From Bdellovibrionaceae bacterium UBA1609 (GTDB lineage: Bacteria > Bdellovibrionota > Bdellovibrionia > Bdellovibrionales > UBA1609): a stretch of 64,000 nt of DNA. The stretch spans positions 69,599-133,598 of the forward strand of contig DCMZ01000007.1 of assembly GCA_002321895.1 (NCBI GenBank). The letters are read 5' to 3'. Shown one piece after another: positions 33,852 to 43,489 of this stretch. The translations under genes were made by a program, and so were the position numbers. How positions within the stretch are numbered: position 1 is the first letter of the stretch; each line of letters starts with the position of its first letter. The notes under the pieces were generated by a model, which was given only the letters and a program-made list of their open reading frames with translations, made no database searches and was not told the DNA's origin.

Positions 33852-35213
33852 TTAATGAGCAAAAAGCCGAGAGCACACCCTTGGAGTAGATTGGACAGAT
33901 TTATTAAACATTTCGGCAAACTTTCCACGCGCCTCGTACATATCACCTCTTTGAGCGGCCGAAAGGCCTTCTCTTAGCAGGCGAACTCCATCCACCATGG
34001 TGTATTTAAACCAATAAATGTAAGCAGCGCCAGCAGCCACAGTAAGTTCAATGGAGCCCAACTGGGCAATGGCTGGGTTTTTACTCTGCAATAGGGTTTC
34101 ACCAAGAGTGGAAAGAAAGGAGGCCAATAAGGTGATTCTATTATTGTTCTTCATCACCTTAAAGTCTCGAGAAGACAGCTCATCTTCATTACGCAAAATG
34201 GTTCGATCACGCATGATAAGGCCAAAGGAAAAGCCAACAAACATTACAGATTTAAGCGCAGTGAAACCCACCTTCTGCGCGAAATCCACTACATCTGTAT
34301 ACTCAGCTAGCCCCGAATAGACCATTGCTGATCTTAGTAAAGTCACGAAGGTCGCTGTAATCATCAACTGCTTACTTACAAAAAAGATCACGGGAGAGGT
34401 GCCTTTACCAAAGCCAAACCCTGATCGCTTTAAGAAGAGTCGTACCTTGTGTCCATGCCATTGTAATCCCAGAGAAGTGAGCATTGCCACCGCTACAGGT
34501 GGCCATACGGAAGAGGCAAATTCACTGGGAGGCACGCCAATATCTGAAGCTATAACGAGCATAGAAGAGGCCACTAACGTTCCGTTAACCACAGTTCTAA
34601 TTAAAGACAGGTAGAAATTCTCAGACTGCGGATTATACCGATGTGGTTCACCCATAATAATGTGCTCTCGGCCAGTGCTGAGTCCTTTAGCTAATTGAAA
34701 CCCAGGTCGCAAATTCTCAGGCAAGTCTTTAGGGTCAGTGGAGGGAGAGAATTTATAAGCGTGCTTCCAAACCAACTCATCCTGAATTCTATCTTCAAAA
34801 TTGGGAACTTCACCATTTCGATTGGCCTGAAACTCCCTACGCCTCCGACTCAACCAGCTGGACTGATGAACTTGATCACCCATGTTCTCAATGTTTTGCT
34901 GTCTCGGAGATTTAGGTATGACTATGATCTCTACTGGAACTCCCGGATTATTATTCCATTGAGTCTCCAATAGACGTCGCCCCCAGTTGATCAACATTCT
35001 CTGTTTATCCACGGAGTCCGAATCCCTTTCGTAAGGAATCTGCGCTACATTGATGATGGATTTGGTGGTTACGACTTTGCCGGAGTCTGTAGTATGTTTT
35101 TCATTTTGAGTTTGAAGCTCAACGGAATAGATATTTGGCGCTGCATAGGCTGGAAATCCTCCAACCAAAAGGGCAATCATGCCAGCCAATATCCATTGCA
35201 AACTCATTTTCAA
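33852..35213 (-). CDS. Exported/membrane protein of unknown function
   Basis: 453 residues. A cleavable signal peptide ends in PAYA near 24. A periplasmic soluble domain (about 25-205) follows, then four to five membrane segments (about 206-400). A cytoplasmic-looking tail follows, LLREGLSAAQRGDMYEARGKFAEMF, which resembles a single TPR-like helix pair. No known family. The gene is monocistronic with about 210 bases of upstream DNA. Confidence 0.75.
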   Translation of the reverse strand: MKMSLQWILAGMIALLVGGFPAYAAPNIYSVELQTQNEKHTTDSGKVVTTKSIINVAQIPYERDSDSVDKQRMLINWGRRLLETQWNNNPGVPVEIIVIPKSPRQQNIENMGDQVHQSSWLSRRRREFQANRNGEVPNFEDRIQDELVWKHAYKFSPSTDPKDLPENLRPGFQLAKGLSTGREHIIMGEPHRYNPQSENFYLSLIRTVVNGTLVASSMLVIASDIGVPPSEFASSVWPPVAVAMLTSLGLQWHGHKVRLFLKRSGFGFGKGTSPVIFFVSKQLMITATFVTLLRSAMVYSGLAEYTDVVDFAQKVGFTALKSVMFVGFSFGLIMRDRTILRNEDELSSRDFKVMKNNNRITLLASFLSTLGETLLQSKNPAIAQLGSIELTVAAGAAYIYWFKYTMVDGVRLLREGLSAAQRGDMYEARGKFAEMFNKSVQSTPRVCSRLFAH

Positions 35214-35425
35214 ACAGCATCTCCTGACTCAATAAGACAGAGATATCAAGCAGATATCTACGAACACTCTAAGGGGTTTCGCTTAAAGATTGCAAATCAC
35301 GGAGTGAGTTTTGTTAGCGTTTGGAAAGATGTAATGTGGCATTTAGTAATGTTTTTACATTGACTTGACTAGTTTGAAACCAGGTAAATTGTATCTGGAA
35401 TTTTTACACCACACCCTTAGATACT

Positions 35426-36622
35426 CTATTTCACCAATTTTAAACGCGCCATATAGAATCCATCCGTGTTGTTTTCATGAGGAAGTAAACTGACCTCCTC
35501 CTCAAGATCCCAACCCTCATGTGTCTCAAGAAACCATTTCACCTGTTCCTGATTTTCTGATGGTAAAATACTACAAGTGGAATACACCAGCTTTCCTTCT
35601 GGCTTAATCATTGGAGCTGCCTGCTTCAGGATACCTCTTTGGATGTCTATCAATTCAGAAATTCGATCTTCCTGAAGCTTCCATTTCGTATCAGGGTTTC
35701 GCTTAATAACTCCCAAGCCGGAACAAGGTACATCTAACAGAATCCGATCCATTTTACCTTTTTGTCTTTTAAACCATTTATTTTCAGCAAGGCGAGTTTC
35801 TATAAGATCCACTTGGTTGCGACGGGCTCGTCTTTTCAGTTCAGTTAATTTTCTTTCATGAATGTCTGTGGCAACAATTTTACCCTTATTTTCCATAAGT
35901 TGAGCTAAATGAAGTGTTTTACCTCCAGCTCCAGCGCATAAATCCAACACACGCTGTTTAGGAGAGGGTTGTAAAAAGGGAGCAATGGCTTGAGATCCCA
36001 AATCTTGGACTTCAAACATTCCCGACTTAAAAGCTTGGGTCACGAATACATTTTTACGATTTTGTATAATCAATGCCGAGTCGCTTGTTTGTACGATCTG
36101 AGCATCAATGCCTTCCGATTTCAAAGATTGCATGACTTGCTCACAAGTCCCCTTCAACGGATTTACGCGTAGATAAAGCGGCGCTTGTGTATTCATGGCA
36201 TTTAGAATGTGCTCGCCCTTTTCCTTCCCGCACTCTTTATACACTCTCTCTATTATCCAATCCGGGTAGGAGGCCACAACACCAAAATCATTGGAAGAAT
36301 CATAGGCTTCTTTGAAAAACTGAGCATTCACTCCCACAAATGACTCTATGGATGGATAATCTATCTCCTTCAGACCCAAATAGGCTTCGGTGATTGCTGA
36401 AAAATCATTCTGATGTGGCTTTGGTAGCGACTCATTAATTCTTCGATACCATCGAACTATGTCGTAAACGGATTCTGCAAAGAACTTTCGATCTCGACTC
36501 CCCCACTTCCCGCGGCTCATCTTAAAATGTCGTTCTATGACTTTGTCAGCATAGTAGCCATCTTCAAATATAGATTTCAAAGCAATGGGTATCTGGGAAA
36601 GGATGGGCTTATGGACTTTCAT
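35426..36622 (-). CDS. rsmB: rRNA cytosine-C5 methyltransferase (RsmB/NOP2 family)
   Basis: 398 residues. The N-terminal helical RNA-binding part (about 1-145) is shorter than in E. coli RsmB (429). The SAM-dependent core has LDLCAGAGGKTLHLA near 230-245, the DVPCSGLGVIKRNPD loop with a catalytic Cys, and STCSILPSENQEQV with the second catalytic Cys. It methylates a cytosine in 16S rRNA (C967 in E. coli for RsmB); the exact target cannot be read from sequence. Its ATG overlaps the stop of the upstream outer-membrane-like gene by one base (TAATG), giving a coupled pair. Confidence 0.9.
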   Translation of the reverse strand: MKVHKPILSQIPIALKSIFEDGYYADKVIERHFKMSRGKWGSRDRKFFAESVYDIVRWYRRINESLPKPHQNDFSAITEAYLGLKEIDYPSIESFVGVNAQFFKEAYDSSNDFGVVASYPDWIIERVYKECGKEKGEHILNAMNTQAPLYLRVNPLKGTCEQVMQSLKSEGIDAQIVQTSDSALIIQNRKNVFVTQAFKSGMFEVQDLGSQAIAPFLQPSPKQRVLDLCAGAGGKTLHLAQLMENKGKIVATDIHERKLTELKRRARRNQVDLIETRLAENKWFKRQKGKMDRILLDVPCSGLGVIKRNPDTKWKLQEDRISELIDIQRGILKQAAPMIKPEGKLVYSTCSILPSENQEQVKWFLETHEGWDLEEEVSLLPHENNTDGFYMARLKLVK

Positions 36623-37254
36623 TAAAACACAAACACAGTTCCAGCTTGCACAAATGTACTATTGAACTGCCCGTCACTTAAAAGATGAATATGATTTTTT
36701 AGGCCAGTTTCAACTGATAAACCAACCTCTCCAAAGACATCAAAAAATCTTGCTCCAACAAGCATTTGGTAGTCGAACGAAAGCGTACTCTCACCATCAA
36801 TCTGCTTAAAAAAAACTCCTCCGCCAATACCAGCACCAAAATACAATGGAAAACCACTCTTGGCGTCTGGAAAAGTCACTAGGGGCATGATGGACATCTT
36901 GGTGGACTCTCCACCCTCTAAATCAAAACGTGTAAAATCCACTCTCATGAGAAGATCGGTACTATTGACCCACTCACCAAATTGATAAGAAATACTCATT
37001 GCCATTTCACCCACGTTCTCTTCGTCACCAGGACCCCAAACATAGGCATCATCACGAATAAAGCCGCCAAAGTGGATCGCTAAATAGTGGGCGTTGGAAA
37101 GCCGAGCCCTTTGCTTTCTAGCCCGCACCTGTGGGTTTTGGCTCCTTTGAATAAAATAGGAGTCCGCTTCACGTTTTCCCACAGCTGGAGCTGACCATGC
37201 TGAAGAAGTAGTAAAAACGGAGAATGCGAGTAAAAGTTTTGATAAAAACCTCAT
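36622..37254 (-). CDS. Outer-membrane beta-barrel-like protein
   Basis: 210 residues. The signal peptide ends in AWSAP near 21. The mature chain alternates polar and hydrophobic residues (YLAIHFGGFIR, MAMSISYQFGEW, LYFGAGIGGGVFFK) and ends in VQAGTVFVF with a terminal Phe, as in small outer-membrane barrels. The ligand is unknown. It is coupled to rsmB by a one-base overlap, which may be only positional. Confidence 0.75.
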   Translation of the reverse strand: MRFLSKLLLAFSVFTTSSAWSAPAVGKREADSYFIQRSQNPQVRARKQRARLSNAHYLAIHFGGFIRDDAYVWGPGDEENVGEMAMSISYQFGEWVNSTDLLMRVDFTRFDLEGGESTKMSIMPLVTFPDAKSGFPLYFGAGIGGGVFFKQIDGESTLSFDYQMLVGARFFDVFGEVGLSVETGLKNHIHLLSDGQFNSTFVQAGTVFVF

Positions 37255-37436
37255 GTTTCTGTTATCTCAAGCCCCTCTTGCCTTAGTCAATTTATGGACC
37301 GGAATGATCCGGCTTTTGCTCCGCATCAATATTAAGACGAGAGCTACAACTGAGGAACACCACACGCTCGCCCTATTGACCACCTCAATGAATTCGAATA
37401 AAAACGCAGTTCATACCAACGTTGGAGATACCTTAC

Positions 37437-37928
37437 ATGTATTGCCCCCATTGCAGCCATCCTGAAAGTCGAGTTCTGGATACCCGAATTCAAAAAGAAG
37501 GCGAGATCCGTCGCCGTCGTGAGTGCTTGGAATGCAAAGGACGATTTTCCACTGTTGAGTCTGTTTTACACTCGTATCCCCATATCATAAAAAAAGATGG
37601 ACGCAGGGAGCCCTTTTCTAAAGATAAAATAAAAAAAGGTCTCCAATATGCTTGCCTAAAAAGACCTGTTAGCCTGGCCCAAATTGAACATGTCGTAAAT
37701 AAAGTTTCACAGTATGCAATGGAACATTCAAAAAAAGAAATCGCCGCATCTGCCTTGGGCCACTTTATTATGCGTGAATTGAGGCAACTTGACGATGTAG
37801 CTTACATCCGGTTTGCAAGCGTTTATCGAACTTTTAAAGATGTCCATGAATTTGTTGAAGTGCTTGAGGGATCTGATGCACCTGAAACCATAGACACCCC
37901 CACTCCAACATCTGCTTTGGATCACTAG
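37437..37928 (+). CDS. nrdR: Transcriptional repressor NrdR
   Basis: 163 residues. The zinc ribbon is CPHC ... CLEC at 3-34 with RVLDTR and RRRRECLECKGRFST; the ATP-cone domain (about 49-140) begins HIIKKDGRREPFSKDKIKKG. NrdR represses ribonucleotide reductase genes when dATP is high, by binding paired NrdR boxes. No nrd gene or obvious box is in the window. The start is ATG 37437, with GGAG nine bases upstream; a TTG 15 bases earlier overlaps that site. It heads a cluster with nusB, a small unknown gene and the PPDK/PEPS regulator. Confidence 0.95.
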   Translation: MYCPHCSHPESRVLDTRIQKEGEIRRRRECLECKGRFSTVESVLHSYPHIIKKDGRREPFSKDKIKKGLQYACLKRPVSLAQIEHVVNKVSQYAMEHSKKEIAASALGHFIMRELRQLDDVAYIRFASVYRTFKDVHEFVEVLEGSDAPETIDTPTPTSALDH

Positions 37929-37942
37929 TTAAGGAAATCATT

Positions 37943-38362
37943 TTGTCGAAGGATCTATCGCCGAGAAGGCAAGCCCGTGAATTAGCCCTACAAGTTTTGT
38001 TTCAAACCGAATTTTTAGACGCCATTAATATTGAAGAAAGTCTAAACTTCTTTAAAGGTGTTCTTGATGCCAACAATGAGACTTATCAATACGCTCAAGA
38101 GCTTTGCTCTTCTGTAGTAGCAAACAGAAACCAACTGGATGAAATCATTCAACAAAGTTCAGACAATTGGAAGATTAGTCGAATGGCTCTTGTTGACCTA
38201 AACATTCTTAGGATTGCCACTTATGAAATCCGATTAAGCAATGGTTCCGTGCCACCCAAGTCTAGTATTGATGAGGCTGTAGATTTAGCCAAAAAGTATT
38301 CCACCACGGATTCTAGTGGCTTCATCAATGGCATCTTGGATCGAGTTCTAAAAAACACCTAG
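37943..38362 (+). CDS. nusB: Transcription antitermination protein NusB
   Basis: 139 residues, TTG start behind AAGGA, 14 bases after nrdR. The all-helical NusB fold is indicated by SPRRQARELALQVLFQTEF at the start, the DEIIQ-x-x-x-x-NWKISRMALVDLNILRIATYE core, and IDEAVDLAKKYSTTDSSGFING before VLDRVL at the C-terminus. NusB with NusE (S10) binds boxA RNA for antitermination on rRNA operons. No antitermination target is in the window. Confidence 0.95.
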   Translation: MSKDLSPRRQARELALQVLFQTEFLDAINIEESLNFFKGVLDANNETYQYAQELCSSVVANRNQLDEIIQQSSDNWKISRMALVDLNILRIATYEIRLSNGSVPPKSSIDEAVDLAKKYSTTDSSGFINGILDRVLKNT

Positions 38363-38394
38363 AGTTTTCAACGGTAGCGCGCTAGGATTTTCTC

Positions 38395-38862
38395 ATGGCA
38401 TTACAGTTTCACTCAAAAGCAGGAGCATTCAGTCCAGGGTCCCACTTATGGGTGCTCCCACAAATTAGTATATCCTCTTGGACGCGGACTATAGATTGGT
38501 ACCTCAATTTTCAAGTTTCGCGGATGGAGAACCATGAGCTAGTCGAGATGAGTGGCACCTTAAAAGATATTTTAGACTCTAGTGGAATTGAATCTTTACC
38601 AAGCCAGTTACCAGAAAACCCCCCATTACTACTAGCTAGCTCCACTCGCCTACCTAACGACCAAACAGTGATTCTTCAATTCGATGAACGCATTGATGAG
38701 TGGTTTAAAAGAGTTAAACTCATCTGGTATAAATTAAACCGCCCTAAAATGAGAATTTTTCTTCCCGTTGAACTCAAAGAATCAGAAATCATTCGGTTTT
38801 GGCCCAATATGGATGAACAGCATTTAGTTTCTTTTGTTCCCAGTACAGAAATTCAACATTGA
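38395..38862 (+). CDS. Small protein of unknown function
   Basis: 155 residues. No signal peptide or membrane segment. It begins FHSKAGAFSPGSHLWVLPQ and has an FDERIDEWFKRVKLIWY segment. The family is unknown. It lies 32 bases after nusB and its TGA overlaps the ATG of the following regulator gene (TGATG), so it belongs to the same operon. A role tied to the regulator is possible but not supported. Confidence 0.75.
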   Translation: MALQFHSKAGAFSPGSHLWVLPQISISSWTRTIDWYLNFQVSRMENHELVEMSGTLKDILDSSGIESLPSQLPENPPLLLASSTRLPNDQTVILQFDERIDEWFKRVKLIWYKLNRPKMRIFLPVELKESEIIRFWPNMDEQHLVSFVPSTEIQH

Positions 38863-39707
38863 TGGAAGAGACTCTTAAACCTTCTATTTTTATCATCTCC
38901 GATGGAACCGGCGAGACGGCGAGCGCAATGACTCGAGCGGCTCTGGTGCAGTTTCGTCAAGACAATATAAACATTGTCAGGTGCAAAAATATTCGTACAC
39001 CAGACCAAGTGGATGCACTTATAGAAGATGTTTTCCAAAAGCGAGGGTTTGTAGTTCATACGGTTGTAAGTCAAGATTTACGAGATAAGATCCAGAGTTC
39101 GTGTAGTGAAAAAGGGTTACCATGCACGGATCTACTTGGCCCCTTACTCACAAACTTACAAAGTTATCTGAATGCGGAAACCAATTCAGAAGAAGCCGGC
39201 CTTTTAAGAACTGTTGATCAGCGATATTTTAAAAGAATAGAAGCTATCGAATATACTGTTAAACATGATGATGGAAAACTTCTAACAGATCTAGATTTGG
39301 CAGACATCATTCTAGTAGGCATTTCAAGAACCAGTAAGACTCCACTATCCATATATTTAAGTCATAAAGGTTGGAAAGTGGCTAATATTCCAATGGTACT
39401 TAACCAAAAGCTACCCGACGAACTCTTCGCTGTTGACCAGAGGAAAATCGTCGGTTTAGTGATCGACCAAGAAAGTCTCTTGCGTATACGGCGAAAGCGA
39501 CTCGAAAAATTTGGTCAGGACCCCGGCGGAGAATATGCCAGTCTCTCTCATATCCAAAAAGAAATTGATTTCGCTCATGAAGTTTATAGAAAAAATCGTA
39601 AATGGCCAGTTTTCGATGTAACTGACCGAGCCCTTGAGGAAACTGCGGGTGAGATCATTCGAATTGTCGCATCCCGGATGGATATTCCTTACCACGTTTT
39701 ACTTTAA
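38862..39707 (+). CDS. Pyruvate phosphate dikinase / PEP synthase regulatory protein
   Basis: 281 residues from ATG 38862, whose A is the last base of the previous stop. The DUF299 family is clear: FIISDGTGETASAMTRAALVQF-type start, DQRYFKRIEAIEYTVKHDDG, and the P-loop-like GISRTSKTPLSIYLS with ANIP strand. These proteins carry both an ADP-dependent kinase and a Pi-dependent phosphorylase activity. They inactivate and reactivate PPDK (PSRP) or PEP synthetase (PpsR) on a conserved Thr. Which target is used depends on which enzyme the genome has; neither gene is in this window. Confidence 0.92.
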   Translation: MEETLKPSIFIISDGTGETASAMTRAALVQFRQDNINIVRCKNIRTPDQVDALIEDVFQKRGFVVHTVVSQDLRDKIQSSCSEKGLPCTDLLGPLLTNLQSYLNAETNSEEAGLLRTVDQRYFKRIEAIEYTVKHDDGKLLTDLDLADIILVGISRTSKTPLSIYLSHKGWKVANIPMVLNQKLPDELFAVDQRKIVGLVIDQESLLRIRRKRLEKFGQDPGGEYASLSHIQKEIDFAHEVYRKNRKWPVFDVTDRALEETAGEIIRIVASRMDIPYHVLL

Positions 39708-39723
39708 AGGTACTGAAACACTT

Positions 39724-42066
39724 TTAGATTTTAGCTTTAACGGATCGAAATAGTTTCTTCGTGTGGCTTCTAAATTCTTCCAATTCTGACTTACCGACAT
39801 CTTTTCCACCATAAAAAACATCGCAATAGTATTGAGTAAAACGAGTCATCTTGTCTTTTTGATTAGGCATATTTTCAGAAAAGTCATTTATATAATCCCA
39901 ACTTGCTCTCCAATCCGGCTTACTCATGGGCGTATACTGGAGATAGTCTATTAATGAAAGATAAGTCTGAATGATCTCTTCACGAGCAGATAGCTTTTTC
40001 TTTTTAACTCCCTGTACTTCTTCCCATGCCTCATCTAACTTTTTGTGACGTTCGCGCTTTTCCATTTCCACTTCAGCTTTTTCGTCTCGCTTCCCAAAAG
40101 CCCACCTATAAATTAGATATACCAACGGCAACAAAATAATAAACTGAATAAACCCAAAGACCTTATTTAAATATCGATCTATTTTCCTCTTTAGCTCTGC
40201 CTCGCGCATTTCCTGTTCGGCCTTCTGAGTGGCATAATACTCTTTTAACCATTCAACATTCTGTCTTGCTTTTTTATTATCGGGTCGATTCTCCCATTTC
40301 AGAACTTCCTTTTGGTTTTGATAGTACGCATCGGAAATTCGCGTAATGGGCAGCCCTTTCTCGGATAAAATCTGATCAATATCATTATTTTTAAGCTCGA
40401 GCTTCTCCGCCACCTTTTGATGCTTGGGATACCAAAGCTTCTCTGTCACGCGAGGCCGGTAAGGCTCTGAGGAGATCTTCTGAATTCTTTTAGACTCAAA
40501 TTCTTCTGCAACCTTTTCAGCATCGGGACCTAACCCTTCCAAACCTGAGCCAACGGAATGTTGATCTAAAAGAGAGACCTTGCTTAACGGAAGCATTTCC
40601 TCTAATTTTTGGCGATCATCAGAGACTTCGTTTCTTCCCTTAAGATACTCATCGACCGTAACGCCACCTTCTTTATATTCCCTATTCAAAGACGACTCAG
40701 CGGTTGACTTTCCATCGGCAACTCCATTCATAGCTTCAATAGATTGGATCTGCCTATTCAATATTTCTAATTGCTTGGGACTGACTTGATTCTTTCTATT
40801 TCTGATATCCTTCATCACTCTTTCCAGATCAGTCGGTGATAGCCCAGTATTCGCCATAAGTTGTTGCGGATTTTTCGATTTAAGAATTTGATCCAATTCA
40901 GAATCGGAATATCTAGCTCTATGAGCCCATTCATCCAAAACTTCCACTTCATCACTCTGTATATCAAAGGGCGCTTTGAATTCTGGTAATATAAATGGAG
41001 TACCATCTTGGTTCACGAGTTCACCTTGATCGTTCATTCGAGGCATCTCTCTGGGCATCATCTTACCGGGCCCCTGCGCCGTATAAGAACCCATCTCATT
41101 TCGTTCTTTCCGTTTTTTCTCATCTTCCTGAGTTTGGTAAGGCTGCTCCTCAGCCTTCTCTTGCATATACTCTAGAATCTCTTCATGTTTCTTTTGAGCC
41201 TCAGACAAAACTTCAGGCGCAGCCTTAGGAGTCACAACCTCATCTAATGCCTTCACGGACTCTTTGACCGAATAAATAACAAAATCTTTAGAGTCCGTCA
41301 TAAGCTGATCAATATTCCTCCCAGAAAAAGTGGGATAGGTTAAACCAATAAGAAAAAATATTATGCAGCCGTGCACTACCCACTGAACCCAAGGGAGATT
41401 GACCAATTGCCGGGACCTAATTCTAAACCCACCTAACCACATTCTTTTTATAAATGCGACGCTACCAATTTGACAGATAGTTAAAAGAAAAAATACCACC
41501 TGAATTTCTGTTGATATAGGCACCTCTCTAACCACGGCAATAAAGAAAGTTCCGACAGCGGGCACCACATATAACAGTAATGCATTCACAAAAGGTGGGA
41601 GCATAGCCACCACTCCAGCAATAATGAAGAAACAGAGATCTGAAAACGTAATGGCCGTCGTATGCTGAGAAAAAACCGCTGCTGAAATTCCTGCAAATAC
41701 AAAAATTACCAGTAGAGTTGGTATTTTAGAATAGATGTACATTACATTAAAAAGAAAGTCTCTCTCTTGAATCTTCTCTTGAACATCTGGATCTTGGATG
41801 GACCCAAAAATAAAAAAATGTCCTCTTTGCATACTTTTAATAGAAAGAAACTCATCCAGGTAATAGAACTGACCCCTCCATATGAGCTCACGAATTCCTG
41901 CAGCAGTAATAAAAAACAGGGTCATTAAACCCCACTTTTTAGGTTCGAAGTCTGGCTGATTTATAGCTACATAGGACAGAATACATAGCGCTATCCCTAA
42001 TACCGAAGCCACAAAATACCCAAAAAGCAATCTACGAGTTTGAACGTAATATTCTATATCAAACAC
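39724..42066 (-). CDS. TgpA-like membrane protein lacking the transglutaminase domain
   Basis: About 780 residues. Six or more N-terminal membrane helices lie within the first 260 residues. A long, hydrophilic, helix-rich middle (about 265-640, with Glu/Lys/Gln runs) takes the place where TgpA-type proteins carry a transglutaminase core; I see no GxCxx or H/D catalytic blocks. One membrane helix (about 645-667, GFIQFIILLPLVYLIYRW) is followed by a DUF4129-like tail (AREEIIQTYLSLIDYLQY ... FTQYYCDVFYGG). It is third in an operon after DUF58 and MoxR genes, the usual company of TgpA. The GTG at 42066, with GAGGT eight bases upstream, is preferred over ATG 42096, which lies deeper in the DUF58 gene. 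Confidence 0.75.
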   Translation of the reverse strand: MFDIEYYVQTRRLLFGYFVASVLGIALCILSYVAINQPDFEPKKWGLMTLFFITAAGIRELIWRGQFYYLDEFLSIKSMQRGHFFIFGSIQDPDVQEKIQERDFLFNVMYIYSKIPTLLVIFVFAGISAAVFSQHTTAITFSDLCFFIIAGVVAMLPPFVNALLLYVVPAVGTFFIAVVREVPISTEIQVVFFLLTICQIGSVAFIKRMWLGGFRIRSRQLVNLPWVQWVVHGCIIFFLIGLTYPTFSGRNIDQLMTDSKDFVIYSVKESVKALDEVVTPKAAPEVLSEAQKKHEEILEYMQEKAEEQPYQTQEDEKKRKERNEMGSYTAQGPGKMMPREMPRMNDQGELVNQDGTPFILPEFKAPFDIQSDEVEVLDEWAHRARYSDSELDQILKSKNPQQLMANTGLSPTDLERVMKDIRNRKNQVSPKQLEILNRQIQSIEAMNGVADGKSTAESSLNREYKEGGVTVDEYLKGRNEVSDDRQKLEEMLPLSKVSLLDQHSVGSGLEGLGPDAEKVAEEFESKRIQKISSEPYRPRVTEKLWYPKHQKVAEKLELKNNDIDQILSEKGLPITRISDAYYQNQKEVLKWENRPDNKKARQNVEWLKEYYATQKAEQEMREAELKRKIDRYLNKVFGFIQFIILLPLVYLIYRWAFGKRDEKAEVEMEKRERHKKLDEAWEEVQGVKKKKLSAREEIIQTYLSLIDYLQYTPMSKPDWRASWDYINDFSENMPNQKDKMTRFTQYYCDVFYGGKDVGKSELEEFRSHTKKLFRSVKAKI

Positions 42067-43489
42067 CCAGCATACCTCGCCGTACTTTTTGTACACTATC
42101 CCAATAGAATCGATTGTATTGTCCTAAGTAAACATCGACTCCCATTTCTTTTAACTTTAAACTAAACTCATATATTTCCTTTTTATAATTCCCGTAGTAA
42201 TTGTACATATTCATTACCCGGCGACTATCAAATGGCATTTTCTCCACAATAGTTAAAGCGTCAATAAGAACCACAACTGATGATCCTCCTCGATGCTTTA
42301 GGAATGCTAAAGCATTTACAAGTTCCGGTTCAATGTGTGGAACATAGGGAACCAAATAATAAAGAACACTGTCATTGGGTAGATAGTGTCTATATTGAGG
42401 CAGCATCAAGAGGTTTTCCGTATCTTCTTGTAAAATAGTTTCTTCCGTCAGGTTTGTAGCTAAATGACGTCCAATAAAGTACATGTGCTGCTTACCTGTG
42501 CCGAAGGGAATATACATATTGTTAGTAATCATTTGAAACTTTTCACCAGAGCTTACCAACTGAGTCATCATGCTAATAGCAATATCTCGCATATACTCCC
42601 ACGTAGAAAACCCTTGATAGCCCAGCTGCAGTTTTGGATGCAGTTCCATAAAAAATGTGACGTCAATGTTAACTTGGTTTTCAAATGTCTTTACAAAAAG
42701 TTCTGCACGCTTGGCAGATAGTTTCCAGGCGATATGCCTTACCGGGTCACCCTTTGCATAATCTCGAATCCCCTCGAAATTTACATTTTCTCCGCGAGAC
42801 TTGACTTCATGCTGCCCAAATCCTCTTGAAGACTGTGATGGATAGAAAATCATATTTCTCAATGGTTGAACTCTGGGCCCCACATAAATATCTACCGGCT
42901 CATCCTCCACGACCTCCAAATAGAATATACCCATAGGATCAACAATCGTTACCTGTAAGTTTTCAAACCTATACTCCCCCATTCCCACATCAAGAGACTT
43001 CTTGTAGGAAACTTTTTGCCGCTTACCTGCAGGAACTGATTCTGTCATGAGATAGCAAAAAGTCGGCTGTGACGTACCACCGAAATAGTCCCTAAGTAGA
43101 AGTTGAGAAACGGTACGCTTTGATTTATTGGCGACAGTAATCTTCATTGTTAACTCATCACCTTCGGTGAACATACTTCTATCTAAGGTCCTCTCTAGAA
43201 CCATAGATTTCGCCGTTGTTTCCAAATTGTAAAAAACAAGCATTAGGTAAACAGCCAGTCCAATCGAAACACTAAATAGTACGGGAGCAAAAAAGCCCAA
43301 GAGAAAACTAGACGCAACGATAAAGAGATATATGTTAAAGGGATTAATATAACTCCTAAACAACAAACTTCTAGGAATATAAATACCTTGATCAATATAA
43401 GATTCAGCATCAAAAGAAGATTTTCTATATTGGTAAAGTTTCTTCCCTGAAATCAGGTCTTTCCAAGTGGGGACGATAACCCGGTTCAC
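42059..43489 (-). CDS. DUF58 protein of the MoxR operon
   Basis: 476 residues from GTG 43489, immediately after the MoxR stop (TAAGTG). Two membrane helices lie near 45-85. A beta-sandwich with YRFENLQVTIVDPMGIF follows, then the DUF58 hallmark GENVNFEGIRDYAKGDPVRHI with AWKLSAKRAELFVKTFE, and a VWA-like C-terminal half with FMELHPKL and VVVLIDA. DUF58 proteins are found with MoxR AAA+ ATPases across bacteria and are thought to be their membrane-bound partners in assembling or remodelling envelope proteins. The end overlaps the following gene by a few bases. Confidence 0.9.
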   Translation of the reverse strand: MNRVIVPTWKDLISGKKLYQYRKSSFDAESYIDQGIYIPRSLLFRSYINPFNIYLFIVASSFLLGFFAPVLFSVSIGLAVYLMLVFYNLETTAKSMVLERTLDRSMFTEGDELTMKITVANKSKRTVSQLLLRDYFGGTSQPTFCYLMTESVPAGKRQKVSYKKSLDVGMGEYRFENLQVTIVDPMGIFYLEVVEDEPVDIYVGPRVQPLRNMIFYPSQSSRGFGQHEVKSRGENVNFEGIRDYAKGDPVRHIAWKLSAKRAELFVKTFENQVNIDVTFFMELHPKLQLGYQGFSTWEYMRDIAISMMTQLVSSGEKFQMITNNMYIPFGTGKQHMYFIGRHLATNLTEETILQEDTENLLMLPQYRHYLPNDSVLYYLVPYVPHIEPELVNALAFLKHRGGSSVVVLIDALTIVEKMPFDSRRVMNMYNYYGNYKKEIYEFSLKLKEMGVDVYLGQYNRFYWDSVQKVRRGMLGV